A stretch of DNA of 64,000 bases from Paraburkholderia acidisoli (GCF_009789675.1 NZ_CP046915.1:372001-436000), one strand, 5' to 3'; counted from the first letter of the stretch, positions 36,619-45,541 are shown. The notes: generated by a model not told the origin, from the sequence alone. Translations and numbers: made by a program.

Positions 36619-37170
36619 ATGGCCAACTCACTCCAACACTGCAAGGTCGCCATTCTTGCCGTCGATGGTTTCGAGGAATCCGAACTCACCGAGCCGCAGC
36701 GCGCGCTCACCGAAGCGGGCGCCAAAGTCGAGATCGTCTCGCAAAAGCGCGGCGAGATTCAGGGCTTCAAGCACGTCGACAAGGGCAGCAAAGTGAAGGT
36801 CGATCGCACGTTCAGCGACGCGAGCGCCGACGACTACGATGCCGTCGTGCTGCCCGGCGGGGTGGTGAACGGCGACGCGATTCGCGTGATTCCCGAAGCG
36901 CAGGCGTTCGTGCGCGCCGCCAACGACGCGCACAAGACGATCGCCGTGATCTGCCACGGCGGCTGGCTGCCGGTCTCGGCGGGCATCGTCAAGGGTCACA
37001 CGATGACGAGCTGGCCCACGCTCCAGGACGACATTCGCAACGCGGGCGGCAAGTGGGTCGACAAGCAGATGGTTCACGACGGCAATCTCATCACGAGCCG
37101 CAAACCCGACGATCTCCCGGCGTTCAACGCGGAATTGATCTCGACGCTTTCGGCGGCGCGCGCCGCGTGA
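36619..37170 (+). CDS. PfpI/DJ-1 family protein (type 1 glutamine-amidotransferase-like)
   Basis: A 183-residue PfpI-family protein. The catalytic Cys sits in VICHGGWLP on the nucleophile elbow, with Glu in FEESELTEP at the expected upstream position. E. coli YhbO and similar members are linked to deglycation and stress, but the reaction is debated. The start is the ATG at 36619, which has GGAGGA 7 bases before it; an earlier in-frame ATG adds 18 residues without a site. A small basic protein gene lies 87 bases downstream on the same strand and may be cotranscribed. Confidence 0.9.
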   Translation: MANSLQHCKVAILAVDGFEESELTEPQRALTEAGAKVEIVSQKRGEIQGFKHVDKGSKVKVDRTFSDASADDYDAVVLPGGVVNGDAIRVIPEAQAFVRAANDAHKTIAVICHGGWLPVSAGIVKGHTMTSWPTLQDDIRNAGGKWVDKQMVHDGNLITSRKPDDLPAFNAELISTLSAARAA

Positions 37171-37257
37171 TGCGCGAGGCCGTGATGCGCGAGGCGTGCG
37201 GGCCACGATGCGCGCACGCCGCATTTTGTTCGATCAGTCTCGATCAGGAGATCCATC

Positions 37258-37410
37258 ATGCCGCTCAGCAAAGGAAAAACTCGCGAAGCGATCTCGAAGA
37301 ACATCAAAACGGAAGTGAAGGCAGGCAAGTCGCAGAAGCAGGCCGTGGCGATCGCACTCAATCAGGCACGTAAATCAGGGGCGAAAATCCCGAAGAAAAG
37401 TCACAAGTAA
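37258..37410 (+). CDS. Small basic protein (DUF6496-like)
   Basis: A 50-residue Lys-rich protein beginning [20 protein letters not shown] and ending [12 protein letters not shown]. It resembles short conserved proteobacterial proteins with repeated 'K.G.S..QAVAIAL.QAR' text, often noted beside stress genes; function unknown. AGGAG lies about 7 bases before the ATG. It is followed by a strong terminator at 37459. Confidence 0.78.
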   Translation: MPLSKGKTREAISKNIKTEVKAGKSQKQAVAIALNQARKSGAKIPKKSHK

Positions 37411-37458
37411 TTTGCCACTTAATTTGCCACCTTAATTTGCCAACCCGATTGCCGATAG

Positions 37459-37491
37459 AAAAAGCGCCGCCATCATCTGGCGGCGCTTTTT
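37459..37491. terminator. Bidirectional rho-independent terminator
   Basis: AAAAAGCGCCGCC and GGCGGCGCTTTTT form a perfect 13-base stem with a 7-base loop, with T-runs in both directions. It serves the rightward small basic gene and the leftward gene ending at 37529. Confidence 0.95.
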
Positions 37492-37528
37492 ATCGCGTGA
37501 TTTTCAACGCGGCGTCTGCGCCCGGCGC

Positions 37529-37732
37529 TCAGCCGTCTTCGCCTACCTCCACGGGATCGGGCAATTCGGGCAGCCCTTCGTTCGGGTCGGGGTGCGTTTC
37601 CCCCTCGCGATCCGGTTGCGCGCCGTCGTCGCCTTCGGCGGGTTTCTGTGCAGCCGTCATTGCCGTCAGATCGAAATGGGCGATGTCGAAATGCACGTCG
37701 CGTCGGAGCAAATCATAGTGGAGTGGCGTCAT
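37529..37732 (-). CDS. Small acidic protein, unknown function
   Basis: A 67-residue protein beginning MTPLHYDLLRRDVHFDIAHF and ending in a Pro/Glu/Asp-rich tail. No family is recognised and there is no signal peptide. Support comes from AAAGGAG ahead of the ATG at 37732 and the terminator 38 bases after the stop. An upstream in-frame Met would add 11 residues but has no ribosome site. Confidence 0.55.
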   Translation of the reverse strand: MTPLHYDLLRRDVHFDIAHFDLTAMTAAQKPAEGDDGAQPDREGETHPDPNEGLPELPDPVEVGEDG

Positions 37733-37983
37733 GTCGGTTCTCCTTTCGGTATCGTTCGCAAACACTCACTGCGCCTGCATGCCCGCCTCGGGTACGGGCC
37801 CTTGCACCATGCGGTAGTGGTCTTCGAGTCGATCTGCAAAGCGCAATCGACATACCGCCCGTTTCGCGCTGCGATCCGGCCAATCCGCATTAATATCGGG
37901 CACGAAGAATGCGCGCGTAGCCCCGATAAGGTTTGAAAACACCTGGCTTTTCCCCGCTTGCCTCGCCCCAAGGAGACTCTTCC

Positions 37984-38058
37984 ATGTCACGCGCTCGCCC
38001 CGCCACCGCGCCGTCACGCGCGCCTTTGTCGCGGGAACGTTGGCGTTGGCTGCCGTGA
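37984..38058 (+). CDS. Possible leader peptide of the oxidase operon
   Basis: AAGGAG lies 8 bases before an ATG that opens a 24-codon frame (begins MSRARPATAPSRAPLSRERW). It ends in TGA at 38056-38058, overlapping a GTG at 38055 that opens the oxidase subunit II frame. All later junctions of this operon overlap by the same four bases, so coupling is plausible. The alternative is that a one-base change has split the true start from the subunit II frame. The rest of the 322-base gap 37733-38054 shows nothing else clear. Confidence 0.4.
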   Translation: MSRARPATAPSRAPLSRERWRWLP

Positions 38059-39122
38059 AGTCTCGCGTGCCGCGCGCGTTACGCCCGTGCTGCTCGCCGG
38101 GGCGAGTGGCACGCGTTGCGGTGGGCATTTCCCTGGGCGCTTTCGCCGCCATCGGCCGCGCACAAGACCTGCGGGAGTCCGCGACTCCGCTCGCTTATTT
38201 CCTGCATAGCGCGGGTCCCGCCGCCGCTCCGGTGCGCGTGCTCGACTGGGCACTCGCGGCGTTGTGCGCGGGCGTCTGCGTGGTGATCGCGGGCTTGCTG
38301 GGGTTCGCGATGCGGCGCAAACGCAACGTTGCCGATCCCGCGGCAACCACCCGTGACGTCACCGCGAATCGCATCGTCCTCGTGGGAACGATCGTCTCTT
38401 CGCTGCTGCTGCTCGGTGCGCTCGTGGCCATGCTGCGCGTGCTCGCCGCCGTTGCCGAACCGCCCCGCGAGCCCGCGCTCACCATCCAGGTCACGGCCTA
38501 CGACTGGTGGTGGAAAGTGACCTACATCGGCCCCTCGGGTCTGCCGTTCAACACCGCCAACGAGATCCACATTCCCACCGGCGAGCCCGTGCGGATCCTG
38601 CTGCAAAGCGCCGATGTGATTCACGCGTTCTGGGTGCCCGCGCTCGCGGGCAAGACCCAGGCGATTCCCGGCCAGGTGAATCGTCAGTGGCTGCAAGCCG
38701 ACCGGCCCGGTATCTGGCGCGGCCAATGCACGCAGTTTTGCGGGCCGCAGCACGCGCATATGGCGATGGAAGTCATCGCGCAATCGCCCGACGACTTCGC
38801 GCATTGGCTCGACGCCCAGGCGCATCTCGTGACCGCGCCGGACAACGAAGCAGCGCAACGCGGCGAGCACGTGTTCGCCGTGCACTGCGCCGCGTGCCAC
38901 GCGGTGCGCGGTTCGCTCTCGAGCGGCGCGCAGGCCCCCGATCTCACGCATCTCGCCTCGCGCCGCTGGCTGGGCGCGGGCACGCTCGTCAACACGCATG
39001 CGAACCGGCTCGACTGGGTCGCGCACGCACAACAGATCAAGCCGGAATCGCTGATGCCGAACATCGTGCTCACGCCCGATGAAACGCACGACCTGGGCGC
39101 ATGGATGGACACCCTGCAATGA
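38055..39122 (+). CDS. coxB: Cytochrome c oxidase subunit II with fused cytochrome c domain
   Basis: A subunit II of about 355 residues, caa3 type. A hydrophobic leader ending near AAIGRAQ, two membrane helices, a CuA cupredoxin domain (GQCTQFCGPQHAHM holds the Cys-Cys-His-Met ligands) and a C-terminal haem c domain (CAACH) are all visible. It takes electrons from a periplasmic donor through haem c and CuA. The start is uncertain: GTG at 38055 is coupled to the leader frame, a TTG at 38040 is in frame, and no ATG exists nearby. It overlaps the next gene by ATGA. Confidence 0.88.
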   Translation: MKSRVPRALRPCCSPGRVARVAVGISLGAFAAIGRAQDLRESATPLAYFLHSAGPAAAPVRVLDWALAALCAGVCVVIAGLLGFAMRRKRNVADPAATTRDVTANRIVLVGTIVSSLLLLGALVAMLRVLAAVAEPPREPALTIQVTAYDWWWKVTYIGPSGLPFNTANEIHIPTGEPVRILLQSADVIHAFWVPALAGKTQAIPGQVNRQWLQADRPGIWRGQCTQFCGPQHAHMAMEVIAQSPDDFAHWLDAQAHLVTAPDNEAAQRGEHVFAVHCAACHAVRGSLSSGAQAPDLTHLASRRWLGAGTLVNTHANRLDWVAHAQQIKPESLMPNIVLTPDETHDLGAWMDTLQ

Positions 39123-41776
39123 ACGACCTTCCGACCACGCCTTCCGCCAACGGGCCCGCACGCGCCGCGCTGCCGCGCCGCCCGCGCGCCGGGCGGCTCT
39201 CGCGCGTGCCCGAAACCGCCACCGCGCCGCTCGACGCCGAAGCCGAGCGCCGCCTCGCCGCGATCTGGGCAACGCGCCCCGGCTGGCGCGGCTGGCTTTC
39301 CACGGTCGACCACAAGACCATCGGCCTGCGCTATCTCGTCACAGCGTTCGTGTTTCTCGTGCTCGGCGGCGTGGAGGCGCTCATCATGCGCGCGCAACTC
39401 GCGCGGCCGAACGAGACGCTGCTCACGCCGCAGCAATACGATCAGCTCTTCACGATGCACGGCGTGACGATGATCTTTCTCTACGCGTTGCCGGTGCTCA
39501 GCGGCTTTTCGAATTATCTGTGGCCGCTCGTGCTCGGCTCGCGCGACATGGCGTTTCCGCGCCTCAACGCGCTCTCGTACTGGCTCTTTCTGGGCGCGGG
39601 CATCCTGCTCTATGCGAGCTTTCCGCGCGGCCAGGGTCCGGACGCGGGCTGGTTCAACTACGTGCCGCTGTCCTCCGCGACCTACGACCCCGGCCCGAAC
39701 ATCGACATCTACGCGCTCGGCATGGTGCTGCTCGGCATCTCCACGACCGTGGGCGCGGCCAACTTCGTCGTCACGTTCCTGCGCATGCGGGCGAGCGGCA
39801 TGTCGATCGCGCGTCTGCCGATCCTCGTGTGGGGCACGCTCACGGCGTCGTGCGCGAACCTGCTCGCGGTGCCTTCGGTGAGCCTCGCGTTCCTCATGCT
39901 CTGGCTCGACCGCAATGCGGGCGCGCACTTCTTCGACACGTCCGCTGACGGCCGCCCGCTGCTCTGGCAACATCTCTTCTGGATCTTCGCGCACCCGTGG
40001 GTCTACGTGGTCGTGCTGCCCGCCATGGGTATCGTCTCCGAGGCGCTGCCCGCGTTCTGCCGCCGCCCGATTGCCGCGTACGCCGCCGTCGCGCTCTCGA
40101 CCGTGGCGACCATGCTGATCGGCTTCGAAGTGTGGCTTCATCACATGTTCGCCACGGGCTTGCCGCCGCTCGCGCTGGCTTTCTTCGGCGCGGCCAGCAT
40201 GGTGATTTCAGTGCCGAGCGCGATTGCCGTGTTCGCGTGGATCGCCACGATCTGGACCGGCAAGCCCGTGTTCAAGACGCCCTTCCTCTACTTCGCGGGC
40301 TTCGTGCTGATGTTCACCGTGGGCGGCGTGTCGGGCGTGATGACGGCAGCCGTGCCGCTCGACTGGCAACTCACCGACACCTATTTCGTGGTCGCGCATC
40401 TGCACTACGTGCTGCTCGGCATCAACGTGTTTCCCGTGCTCGGCGGCATCGCGTACTGGTTCCCGAAATTCACGGGCCGCATGATGCACGAACGCTTCGG
40501 CAAGTGGACCTTCTGGGTGCTGTTCGCCGGCTTCAATCTCGGCTTCTTTCCGATGCATATCTCCGGGCTGCTCGGCATGCCGCGCCGCGTGTACACCTAC
40601 CCGGCGCACATGGGCTGGGACACCGCGAATCTGCTCACGAGCGTGGGCGCGTTCGTGTTCGCCATCGGCATCGCGATGTTCATCGGCAACGCGCTTGTGA
40701 GCGCGAAGCGCGGCGCGCGCGCGGGCGCGAATCCGTGGCAAGCGGCGGGACTCGAATGGTCGACCTCGTCGCCGCCACCGCCGTACAACTTCGCGATCCT
40801 GCCGAGCGTGCGGTCGCGCGATCCGCTCTGGGCCGACGCCAACGACAACACGCCGCGCCCCGGTTATCTGCTGCATCGCGGCCGCGAAGCGCTCGGCGTC
40901 ACGCCGCTCGGGGGCGAACCCGACGTGATCCTCAAGATGCCCGCGGACGCCTATTCGCCCTTCGTGCTGGGCGTGGCCGCAACCGTGGTGTTCGTCGGCG
41001 TGCTGCTGCATTCGGCCATGCTCACCGCGCTCGCCGCCATCGTCTGCGCGCTCGCATTGCTCGCGTGGATGTGGCCGCAGCGCGCGCTCGGCCAGCGCGA
41101 ACCGTTCCCGGCGCACGCGCAGAGCGATGCCGCCGATGCCGCGGATTCCACCGATACCCGGCACGCTTCACGCCACAGCGAGCACGACACGCTCGCATTA
41201 CCCGTGGGCAGCGCGGGCGAGCATGCGGGCGGTTGGTGGGGCGTGCTCACGCTCATCGTGACCGAAGCTGCCTTGTTCGGATACCTGATCTTTTCGTATC
41301 TCTATCTCGCCTCGCAAAGCGCGCAGCCCTGGCCGCCCGAAGGCCTGCCGAAGCTCGGCATCAGCGGCATCAATACGGCGCTGCTGCTCGCGAGCAGCGT
41401 GTTCGTCTGGCTCGCGGGATGGTTCGTGCGGCGCGCGCGCAAGTGGCCCGCGTTCACTGCGATGCTGGGTGGCATCGCGCTCGGTGTGGCTTTCGTGACG
41501 ATCCAGTGGTTCGAGTGGCGCGCGCGGCCCTATGGTCTCGCTTCGAATCTTTATGGCTCGCTCTATTTCACCCTCACCGGTTTTCACCTCGCGCACGTGA
41601 TCGCGGGCGTGCTCATGCTCGCCTGCCTCGCGTTCTGGATCGCGCGCGGTTATTTCGACGGGCGCCGCGACGCCGCGCTCACCATCGGCGGCCTGTATTG
41701 GCATTTCGTCGATGTCGTGTGGCTCTTCATCTTCGCCGTGCTTTATCTTTCCCCGTACGGAATGCGAGGCCGATGA
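39119..41776 (+). CDS. Fused cytochrome c oxidase subunits I and III, atypical
   Basis: An 885-residue protein. Residues about 50-640 form a haem-copper oxidase subunit I and 690-885 form a subunit III. Haem a and a3 ligands His114, His427 and His429 and the CuB ligands His292, His341, His342 are present, as is Tyr296. The D-channel entrance Asp143 (SRDMAFPR) is kept, but the motif usually HPEVY reads HPWVY, so the channel-end Glu is Trp, and there is no YS alternative before it. The K-channel Lys position in VPTGIKVFSW is Ala370 (VPSAIAVFAW). Proton pumping may therefore be altered (inference). The start overlaps subunit II by ATGA. Confidence 0.9.
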   Translation: MNDLPTTPSANGPARAALPRRPRAGRLSRVPETATAPLDAEAERRLAAIWATRPGWRGWLSTVDHKTIGLRYLVTAFVFLVLGGVEALIMRAQLARPNETLLTPQQYDQLFTMHGVTMIFLYALPVLSGFSNYLWPLVLGSRDMAFPRLNALSYWLFLGAGILLYASFPRGQGPDAGWFNYVPLSSATYDPGPNIDIYALGMVLLGISTTVGAANFVVTFLRMRASGMSIARLPILVWGTLTASCANLLAVPSVSLAFLMLWLDRNAGAHFFDTSADGRPLLWQHLFWIFAHPWVYVVVLPAMGIVSEALPAFCRRPIAAYAAVALSTVATMLIGFEVWLHHMFATGLPPLALAFFGAASMVISVPSAIAVFAWIATIWTGKPVFKTPFLYFAGFVLMFTVGGVSGVMTAAVPLDWQLTDTYFVVAHLHYVLLGINVFPVLGGIAYWFPKFTGRMMHERFGKWTFWVLFAGFNLGFFPMHISGLLGMPRRVYTYPAHMGWDTANLLTSVGAFVFAIGIAMFIGNALVSAKRGARAGANPWQAAGLEWSTSSPPPPYNFAILPSVRSRDPLWADANDNTPRPGYLLHRGREALGVTPLGGEPDVILKMPADAYSPFVLGVAATVVFVGVLLHSAMLTALAAIVCALALLAWMWPQRALGQREPFPAHAQSDAADAADSTDTRHASRHSEHDTLALPVGSAGEHAGGWWGVLTLIVTEAALFGYLIFSYLYLASQSAQPWPPEGLPKLGISGINTALLLASSVFVWLAGWFVRRARKWPAFTAMLGGIALGVAFVTIQWFEWRARPYGLASNLYGSLYFTLTGFHLAHVIAGVLMLACLAFWIARGYFDGRRDAALTIGGLYWHFVDVVWLFIFAVLYLSPYGMRGR

Positions 41777-42222
41777 TGTCGCCGCCCGCTCACGTTCCCG
41801 CACCTGAACCGGAATCCGGCTCCCGATCCGCCGCGCCCACGCGCGCGCAGCGTGTCGCCGTGGGGTTCGCACTGCTGGGCGTGCCGCTGGTGTGGGCGGC
41901 TCACGTGCTGCTCTGCCAGTGGCTCGCAGCAACCACCTGCACGGGTGGCGTCGTGCAACGCAATGCGCAATCGTGGAGCGTTGTGCACGGGACGCTCGCG
42001 GTCTTCTCTGCGCTCGCGTTTGCGCTGTCCCTGGCGGGCGCGCTCGCCGCGCGGCGCGTGTTGCGTGAGGCCACGCGCTTCGCCGCGCCACAGCGCGAAA
42101 CATTCCGCTTTCTCGCGTGGTGCGGCACGGCCGTCGCCATTGCGTTCACGGTCGCGCTCATGTTCACGATCTGCGTGCTGTTCGCGTTGCCGCTCGAACG
42201 GCTCTGCGGGGCACTGTCATGA
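41773..42222 (+). CDS. Small membrane protein of the oxidase operon
   Basis: A 149-residue protein with three predicted membrane helices (about 30-55, 75-100 and 115-145) and a Pro-rich soluble N-terminus. No family is recognised. It overlaps the fused subunit I-III gene by ATGA and the cytochrome gene by ATGA, so it is made with the oxidase and may be an accessory or subunit-IV-like component (inference). Cys residues at 'LLCQWLAATTCTGG' are possible metal or disulphide sites. Confidence 0.78.
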   Translation: MMSPPAHVPAPEPESGSRSAAPTRAQRVAVGFALLGVPLVWAAHVLLCQWLAATTCTGGVVQRNAQSWSVVHGTLAVFSALAFALSLAGALAARRVLREATRFAAPQRETFRFLAWCGTAVAIAFTVALMFTICVLFALPLERLCGALS

Positions 42223-43517
42223 AACGGCGCGCCCTCTCCGTGCTCTACGCCGCCACACTAACGTTGCTCGCGGCGTGCCAACACCACGACGACTTCGCGC
42301 AAACGAAGCCGCCGCCCGACGCCGCGCAAATCGCGCTCGGCGAAAAACTCGCCAAGGCCGGCGACTGCGCCTCGTGCCACGACTCTGCGCAGCACGAGCC
42401 GTTCGCGGGCGGCGTGGCCGTGAATTCGCCGTTCGGACCGATCTACGCGAGCAATATCACGCCCGATCCGCAGCACGGCATCGGCCGGTACACACCCGCC
42501 CAATTCGCGGCCGCCGTGCAGCGTGGCGTCGCCCCCGGCGACAAGCGGCTCTATCCCGCCATGCCTTATCCGTCGTTTGCGGCGCTGGACGGCAGTGAAG
42601 TCAACGCGCTCTATCAGTACTTCATGTACGGCGTGCAGCCCGTGCCGAACGCCGCGCCCGCGACGCGTTTGCCGTTCCCGTTCAACCAGCGCTGGGCGCT
42701 GTCGATCTGGCGATTCTTCTTTGCGCGGCATGGCCGCTACGAAGCCGATCCCGCGCGCTCCGCGCAATGGAATCGCGGCGCGTGGCTCGTGCAAGGGCTC
42801 GGACATTGCGGCGCCTGCCACACGCCGCGCGGCCCGGCCTACGACGAAATGGGCTACACGGAACGCAGCCCGCTCTATCTCACGGGCGGCGTGGTCGACC
42901 ACTGGTACGCGCCCAATCTCACGGGCGATCCGGGCAGCGGACTCGGACGCTGGAGCGAGGACGAGATCGCCACGTTTCTGCGCGACGGCCACAACGACCG
43001 CGCCTACGCATTTGGGGCGATGGCGCCCGTGGTGAGCGCGAGCACGCAATTCATGAGCGACGACGACCTGCATGCCGTGGCCGTGTATCTGAAGTCGCTG
43101 CCGGCACGCGAACCCTATGGCGATTACGCCGATACCCCGGCCGCGCGCAACGCGACGATGGCCAGCCTGCGCCGCGGCATGCCCTCGCGGCCCGGCGCCG
43201 GCCTCTATCTCCAGTTCTGCTCGAAGTGTCATGGCGCCGACGGCTACGGCACGCAAAGCAAGGCGCCGCCGCTCGCGGGCAGTTCGCTCGCGCTTTCGCG
43301 GGACGCCACGAGCCTGCTGCGCCTGATCCTGGAAGGCAGCGCGAGCCCCGCGACGGCGGGCGGCGGCGAGCCGCGCAAGATGCCCGCATTCGGCGCATCG
43401 TTCACCGACGGCGAAGTCGCCCAACTCGCGAGTTTCGTGCGGGGCGCGTGGGGCAATCACGCGCCGCCCGTGGCCGCCGCCGACGTCACGCGCCTGCGCG
43501 CCGCGCTTCGTCGCTGA
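42219..43517 (+). CDS. Tri-haem cytochrome c lipoprotein
   Basis: A 432-residue exported cytochrome with three haem c sites: CASCH near residue 50, CGACH near 200 and CSKCH near 330. The order and spacing match the cytochrome subunits of membrane alcohol and gluconate dehydrogenases. The N-terminus (KRRALSVLYAATLTLLAACQ) is a lipoprotein signal, so it would be anchored facing the periplasm. No dehydrogenase subunit lies alongside, so here it probably feeds the oxidase of the same operon (inference). It overlaps the upstream gene by ATGA and is followed by a stem-loop. Confidence 0.9.
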   Translation: MKRRALSVLYAATLTLLAACQHHDDFAQTKPPPDAAQIALGEKLAKAGDCASCHDSAQHEPFAGGVAVNSPFGPIYASNITPDPQHGIGRYTPAQFAAAVQRGVAPGDKRLYPAMPYPSFAALDGSEVNALYQYFMYGVQPVPNAAPATRLPFPFNQRWALSIWRFFFARHGRYEADPARSAQWNRGAWLVQGLGHCGACHTPRGPAYDEMGYTERSPLYLTGGVVDHWYAPNLTGDPGSGLGRWSEDEIATFLRDGHNDRAYAFGAMAPVVSASTQFMSDDDLHAVAVYLKSLPAREPYGDYADTPAARNATMASLRRGMPSRPGAGLYLQFCSKCHGADGYGTQSKAPPLAGSSLALSRDATSLLRLILEGSASPATAGGGEPRKMPAFGASFTDGEVAQLASFVRGAWGNHAPPVAAADVTRLRAALRR

Positions 43518-43548
43518 TCGTTCCGGCGCAACGCCACGCGCAAACAAC

Positions 43549-43583
43549 AATGGCGCGACAAACGTCCTGCTTGTCGCGCCATT
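43549..43583. terminator. Stem-loop between the oxidase operon and a convergent gene
   Basis: AATGGCGCGACAA and TTGTCGCGCCATT form a perfect 13-base stem with a 9-base loop. A T-rich stretch follows only on the minus strand, so it best fits termination of the gene ending at 43612; it may also end the oxidase operon transcript. Confidence 0.75.
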
Positions 43584-43611
43584 CCCTGGCATCGCTAACT
43601 AATGACCCGCG

Positions 43612-43917
43612 TTACTGGCCCTTCGTGTCGCTGCTGGCGTCGGCGCCCGGCGTATTGGTCGTGTCGTTCATCGGCTTCTTGGCCTTCGACTTCGAGTGCA
43701 TGCTGTGCGTCTTCGACTTATGCATGGTCGAACCCGTGCCCGATGCGGCCTGGTCGGGATACGCGTTGGCACCCGCGCCGCCCGCGCCTACCGTGCCGGT
43801 TCCGGTGCTGCTGCTACCGCCACCCGAGCCGCCGCCCGCACCTTGTGCGAGCGCGGCGCCAGAGGCCGCAAGCGTGAGCGTGGTAACTGCCGTAATCAGG
43901 TAGTGACGTGCTTTCAT
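43612..43917 (-). CDS. Small Gly/Ser-rich secreted protein
   Basis: A 101-residue protein with a signal peptide (KARHYLITAVTTLTLAASGAALAQ) and a low-complexity mature part. The first half is Gly/Ser/Thr-rich and the second is Lys/His/Ser-rich (HKSKTHSMHSKSKAKK). No domain is recognised. The ATG at 43917 has GAGGA 8 bases upstream; a Met five codons earlier is weaker. Its design recalls the protein at 35992-36360. Confidence 0.65.
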   Translation of the reverse strand: MKARHYLITAVTTLTLAASGAALAQGAGGGSGGGSSSTGTGTVGAGGAGANAYPDQAASGTGSTMHKSKTHSMHSKSKAKKPMNDTTNTPGADASSDTKGQ

Positions 43918-44107
43918 GACTGGTTTCCTCATCGTCGCGTTAAAAAAAGAACCGCGGGCGCAGCGCCCGCGCGGTCATTCCGTAACCCGCACGTCGCGTG
44001 CCTTGCATTCCTGCGCATGCCGCGCAGAACACCGCCTCGAACCTCGCGCGCGAGGCACGCGCGATGCGCGCCCACACGCCTTGAATCCCGCTTTCGAAGG
44101 AGCCAAC

Positions 44108-44554
44108 ATGACACCGGTACGCGAAATCATGTCGCGCGATATCGTGCGTATCGCGCCTGCCTCGACCATTGAAGACGCCGCGCGTTTGATGCGGCAATAC
44201 GACGTCGGCGCGTTGCCTGTCTGTGACGGCAAGCGGGTGGTAGGCATGGTGACGGATCGCGATCTCGCGGTTCGCGCGCTCGCCCTGCAGCGCGCCCCGC
44301 ACGACGCGATCGAGCAGATCGCGACCGAGAACGTTCAATGCTGCTTCGAAGACGAGGACCTCGACACCGTGCAGCGTCGCATGGCCGAGGCGCAGGTGCG
44401 CCGCGTGCCCGTGCTGAACCGGCAGCGCGAGATCGTGGGCACCGTGTCGATCGGCGACTTCGCGACGCGCTGCGCGGGGGCGCAACGCGCACACGTCATC
44501 AATACACTCGAAGATATTTCGCAGCGGCGCGTGGCAGGAGAGCCGAAGGAATAG
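44108..44554 (+). CDS. CBS-pair domain protein
   Basis: A 148-residue protein made of two CBS motifs (VREIMSRDIVRIAPASTIED... and ENVQCCFEDEDLDTV...), with GMVTDRDLAVRAL and GTVSIGDFATRC in the expected strand-helix positions. Such proteins bind adenine nucleotides and act as energy or stress sensors; the partner is unknown. AAGGAG precedes the ATG at 44108. It converges with the MDR oxidoreductase, with 18 bases between the stops. Confidence 0.92.
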   Translation: MTPVREIMSRDIVRIAPASTIEDAARLMRQYDVGALPVCDGKRVVGMVTDRDLAVRALALQRAPHDAIEQIATENVQCCFEDEDLDTVQRRMAEAQVRRVPVLNRQREIVGTVSIGDFATRCAGAQRAHVINTLEDISQRRVAGEPKE

Positions 44555-44572
44555 CCGGGCACGAGTGCCGCA

Positions 44573-45541
44573 TCATGGCACCGCGCGCGCCTGACGCAGC
44601 ACGGCGAGCTTGCCGTGCAGATGCCCCTTCTTCAGTCGCTCGAAACCTTTGGCGGTTTCGTCGAAGGCGAAGCGTTCGACGACTTCGATCTTGACTACGC
44701 CCAGCTCCACGAGTTCGACGATCTGCGCCAGTTGACCGCCGTCGGGACGCGCGGTGTAGCGCGTGCCCCGCGCACCCCGCGCCGACGCTTCGGATTGCGA
44801 AGGTTCGTCGAGGGTGGACACGAGCGCGCCGCCCTGCTTCACGCGCGGCCAGGCGTGCGTCTGGGCTTCGCCGCCGAGCAGGTCGAACACGAGATCGACT
44901 TCGTCCCCGATATCCTCGATATCCTGCGACGTGTAGTCGATCACGTCCTTTGCCCCGAGCGCGAGCAACGCACTGTGCTCGTGCGCGGAGGCCGTTGCGA
45001 CGACCTGCGCACCCGCATGGCGCGCGAACTGCACGGCGAAGCGCCCCACGCCGCCGCTGGCCCCGAGAATCAGCACACGCTGGCCGCCTTGCAGCTTGCC
45101 GTAGTCGAACAGACCTTGCCACGCCGTGAGCGCGGCAAGCGGCAACGCACCGGCGGCGTCGATCGCGCAGCTCGACGGAACGCCCGCCAGCGCGCTCGCG
45201 CTCGCCACCACGTATTCGGCGAGCGCGCCCTGGCCCTGGCCAATGAAGCCGCAGACGCGCGCCCCTTGGGGCCACGCCTGCGCATCGGCGCCGCGCTTCA
45301 CAATCACGCCGGCCACGTCGCGCCCGAGCGTGAGCGGCAAGGTGTCCTGCTTGACGAGTGGAAAGTGCCCTTGCAGCGTTTTCAGATCGACGGGATTGAG
45401 TCCGGCGGCCTGCATCTCGATCAGCACTTCGTCGGCGCGCGGTTCGGGCACCGGAATGTCGAGCTGGCGCAGCGCGTCGAGTCCGCCAAAGCGCGTGGCG
45501 CGCCAGGCGAGCATGGTGTGAGGCAGCGAACTGGCGGTCAT
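44573..45541 (-). CDS. Zinc-independent MDR oxidoreductase (quinone oxidoreductase-like)
   Basis: A 322-residue medium-chain reductase with a GroES-like N-terminal domain (GLNPVDLKTLQGHFPL) and a Rossmann fold with LILGASGGVGRFAVQFA. Zinc ligands of alcohol dehydrogenases are absent, so it belongs with NADPH-quinone or enone reductases. The start at 45541 has AAGGAG 7 bases upstream; the open frame continues upstream without similarity. Substrate unknown. Confidence 0.9.
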   Translation of the reverse strand: MTASSLPHTMLAWRATRFGGLDALRQLDIPVPEPRADEVLIEMQAAGLNPVDLKTLQGHFPLVKQDTLPLTLGRDVAGVIVKRGADAQAWPQGARVCGFIGQGQGALAEYVVASASALAGVPSSCAIDAAGALPLAALTAWQGLFDYGKLQGGQRVLILGASGGVGRFAVQFARHAGAQVVATASAHEHSALLALGAKDVIDYTSQDIEDIGDEVDLVFDLLGGEAQTHAWPRVKQGGALVSTLDEPSQSEASARGARGTRYTARPDGGQLAQIVELVELGVVKIEVVERFAFDETAKGFERLKKGHLHGKLAVLRQARAVP

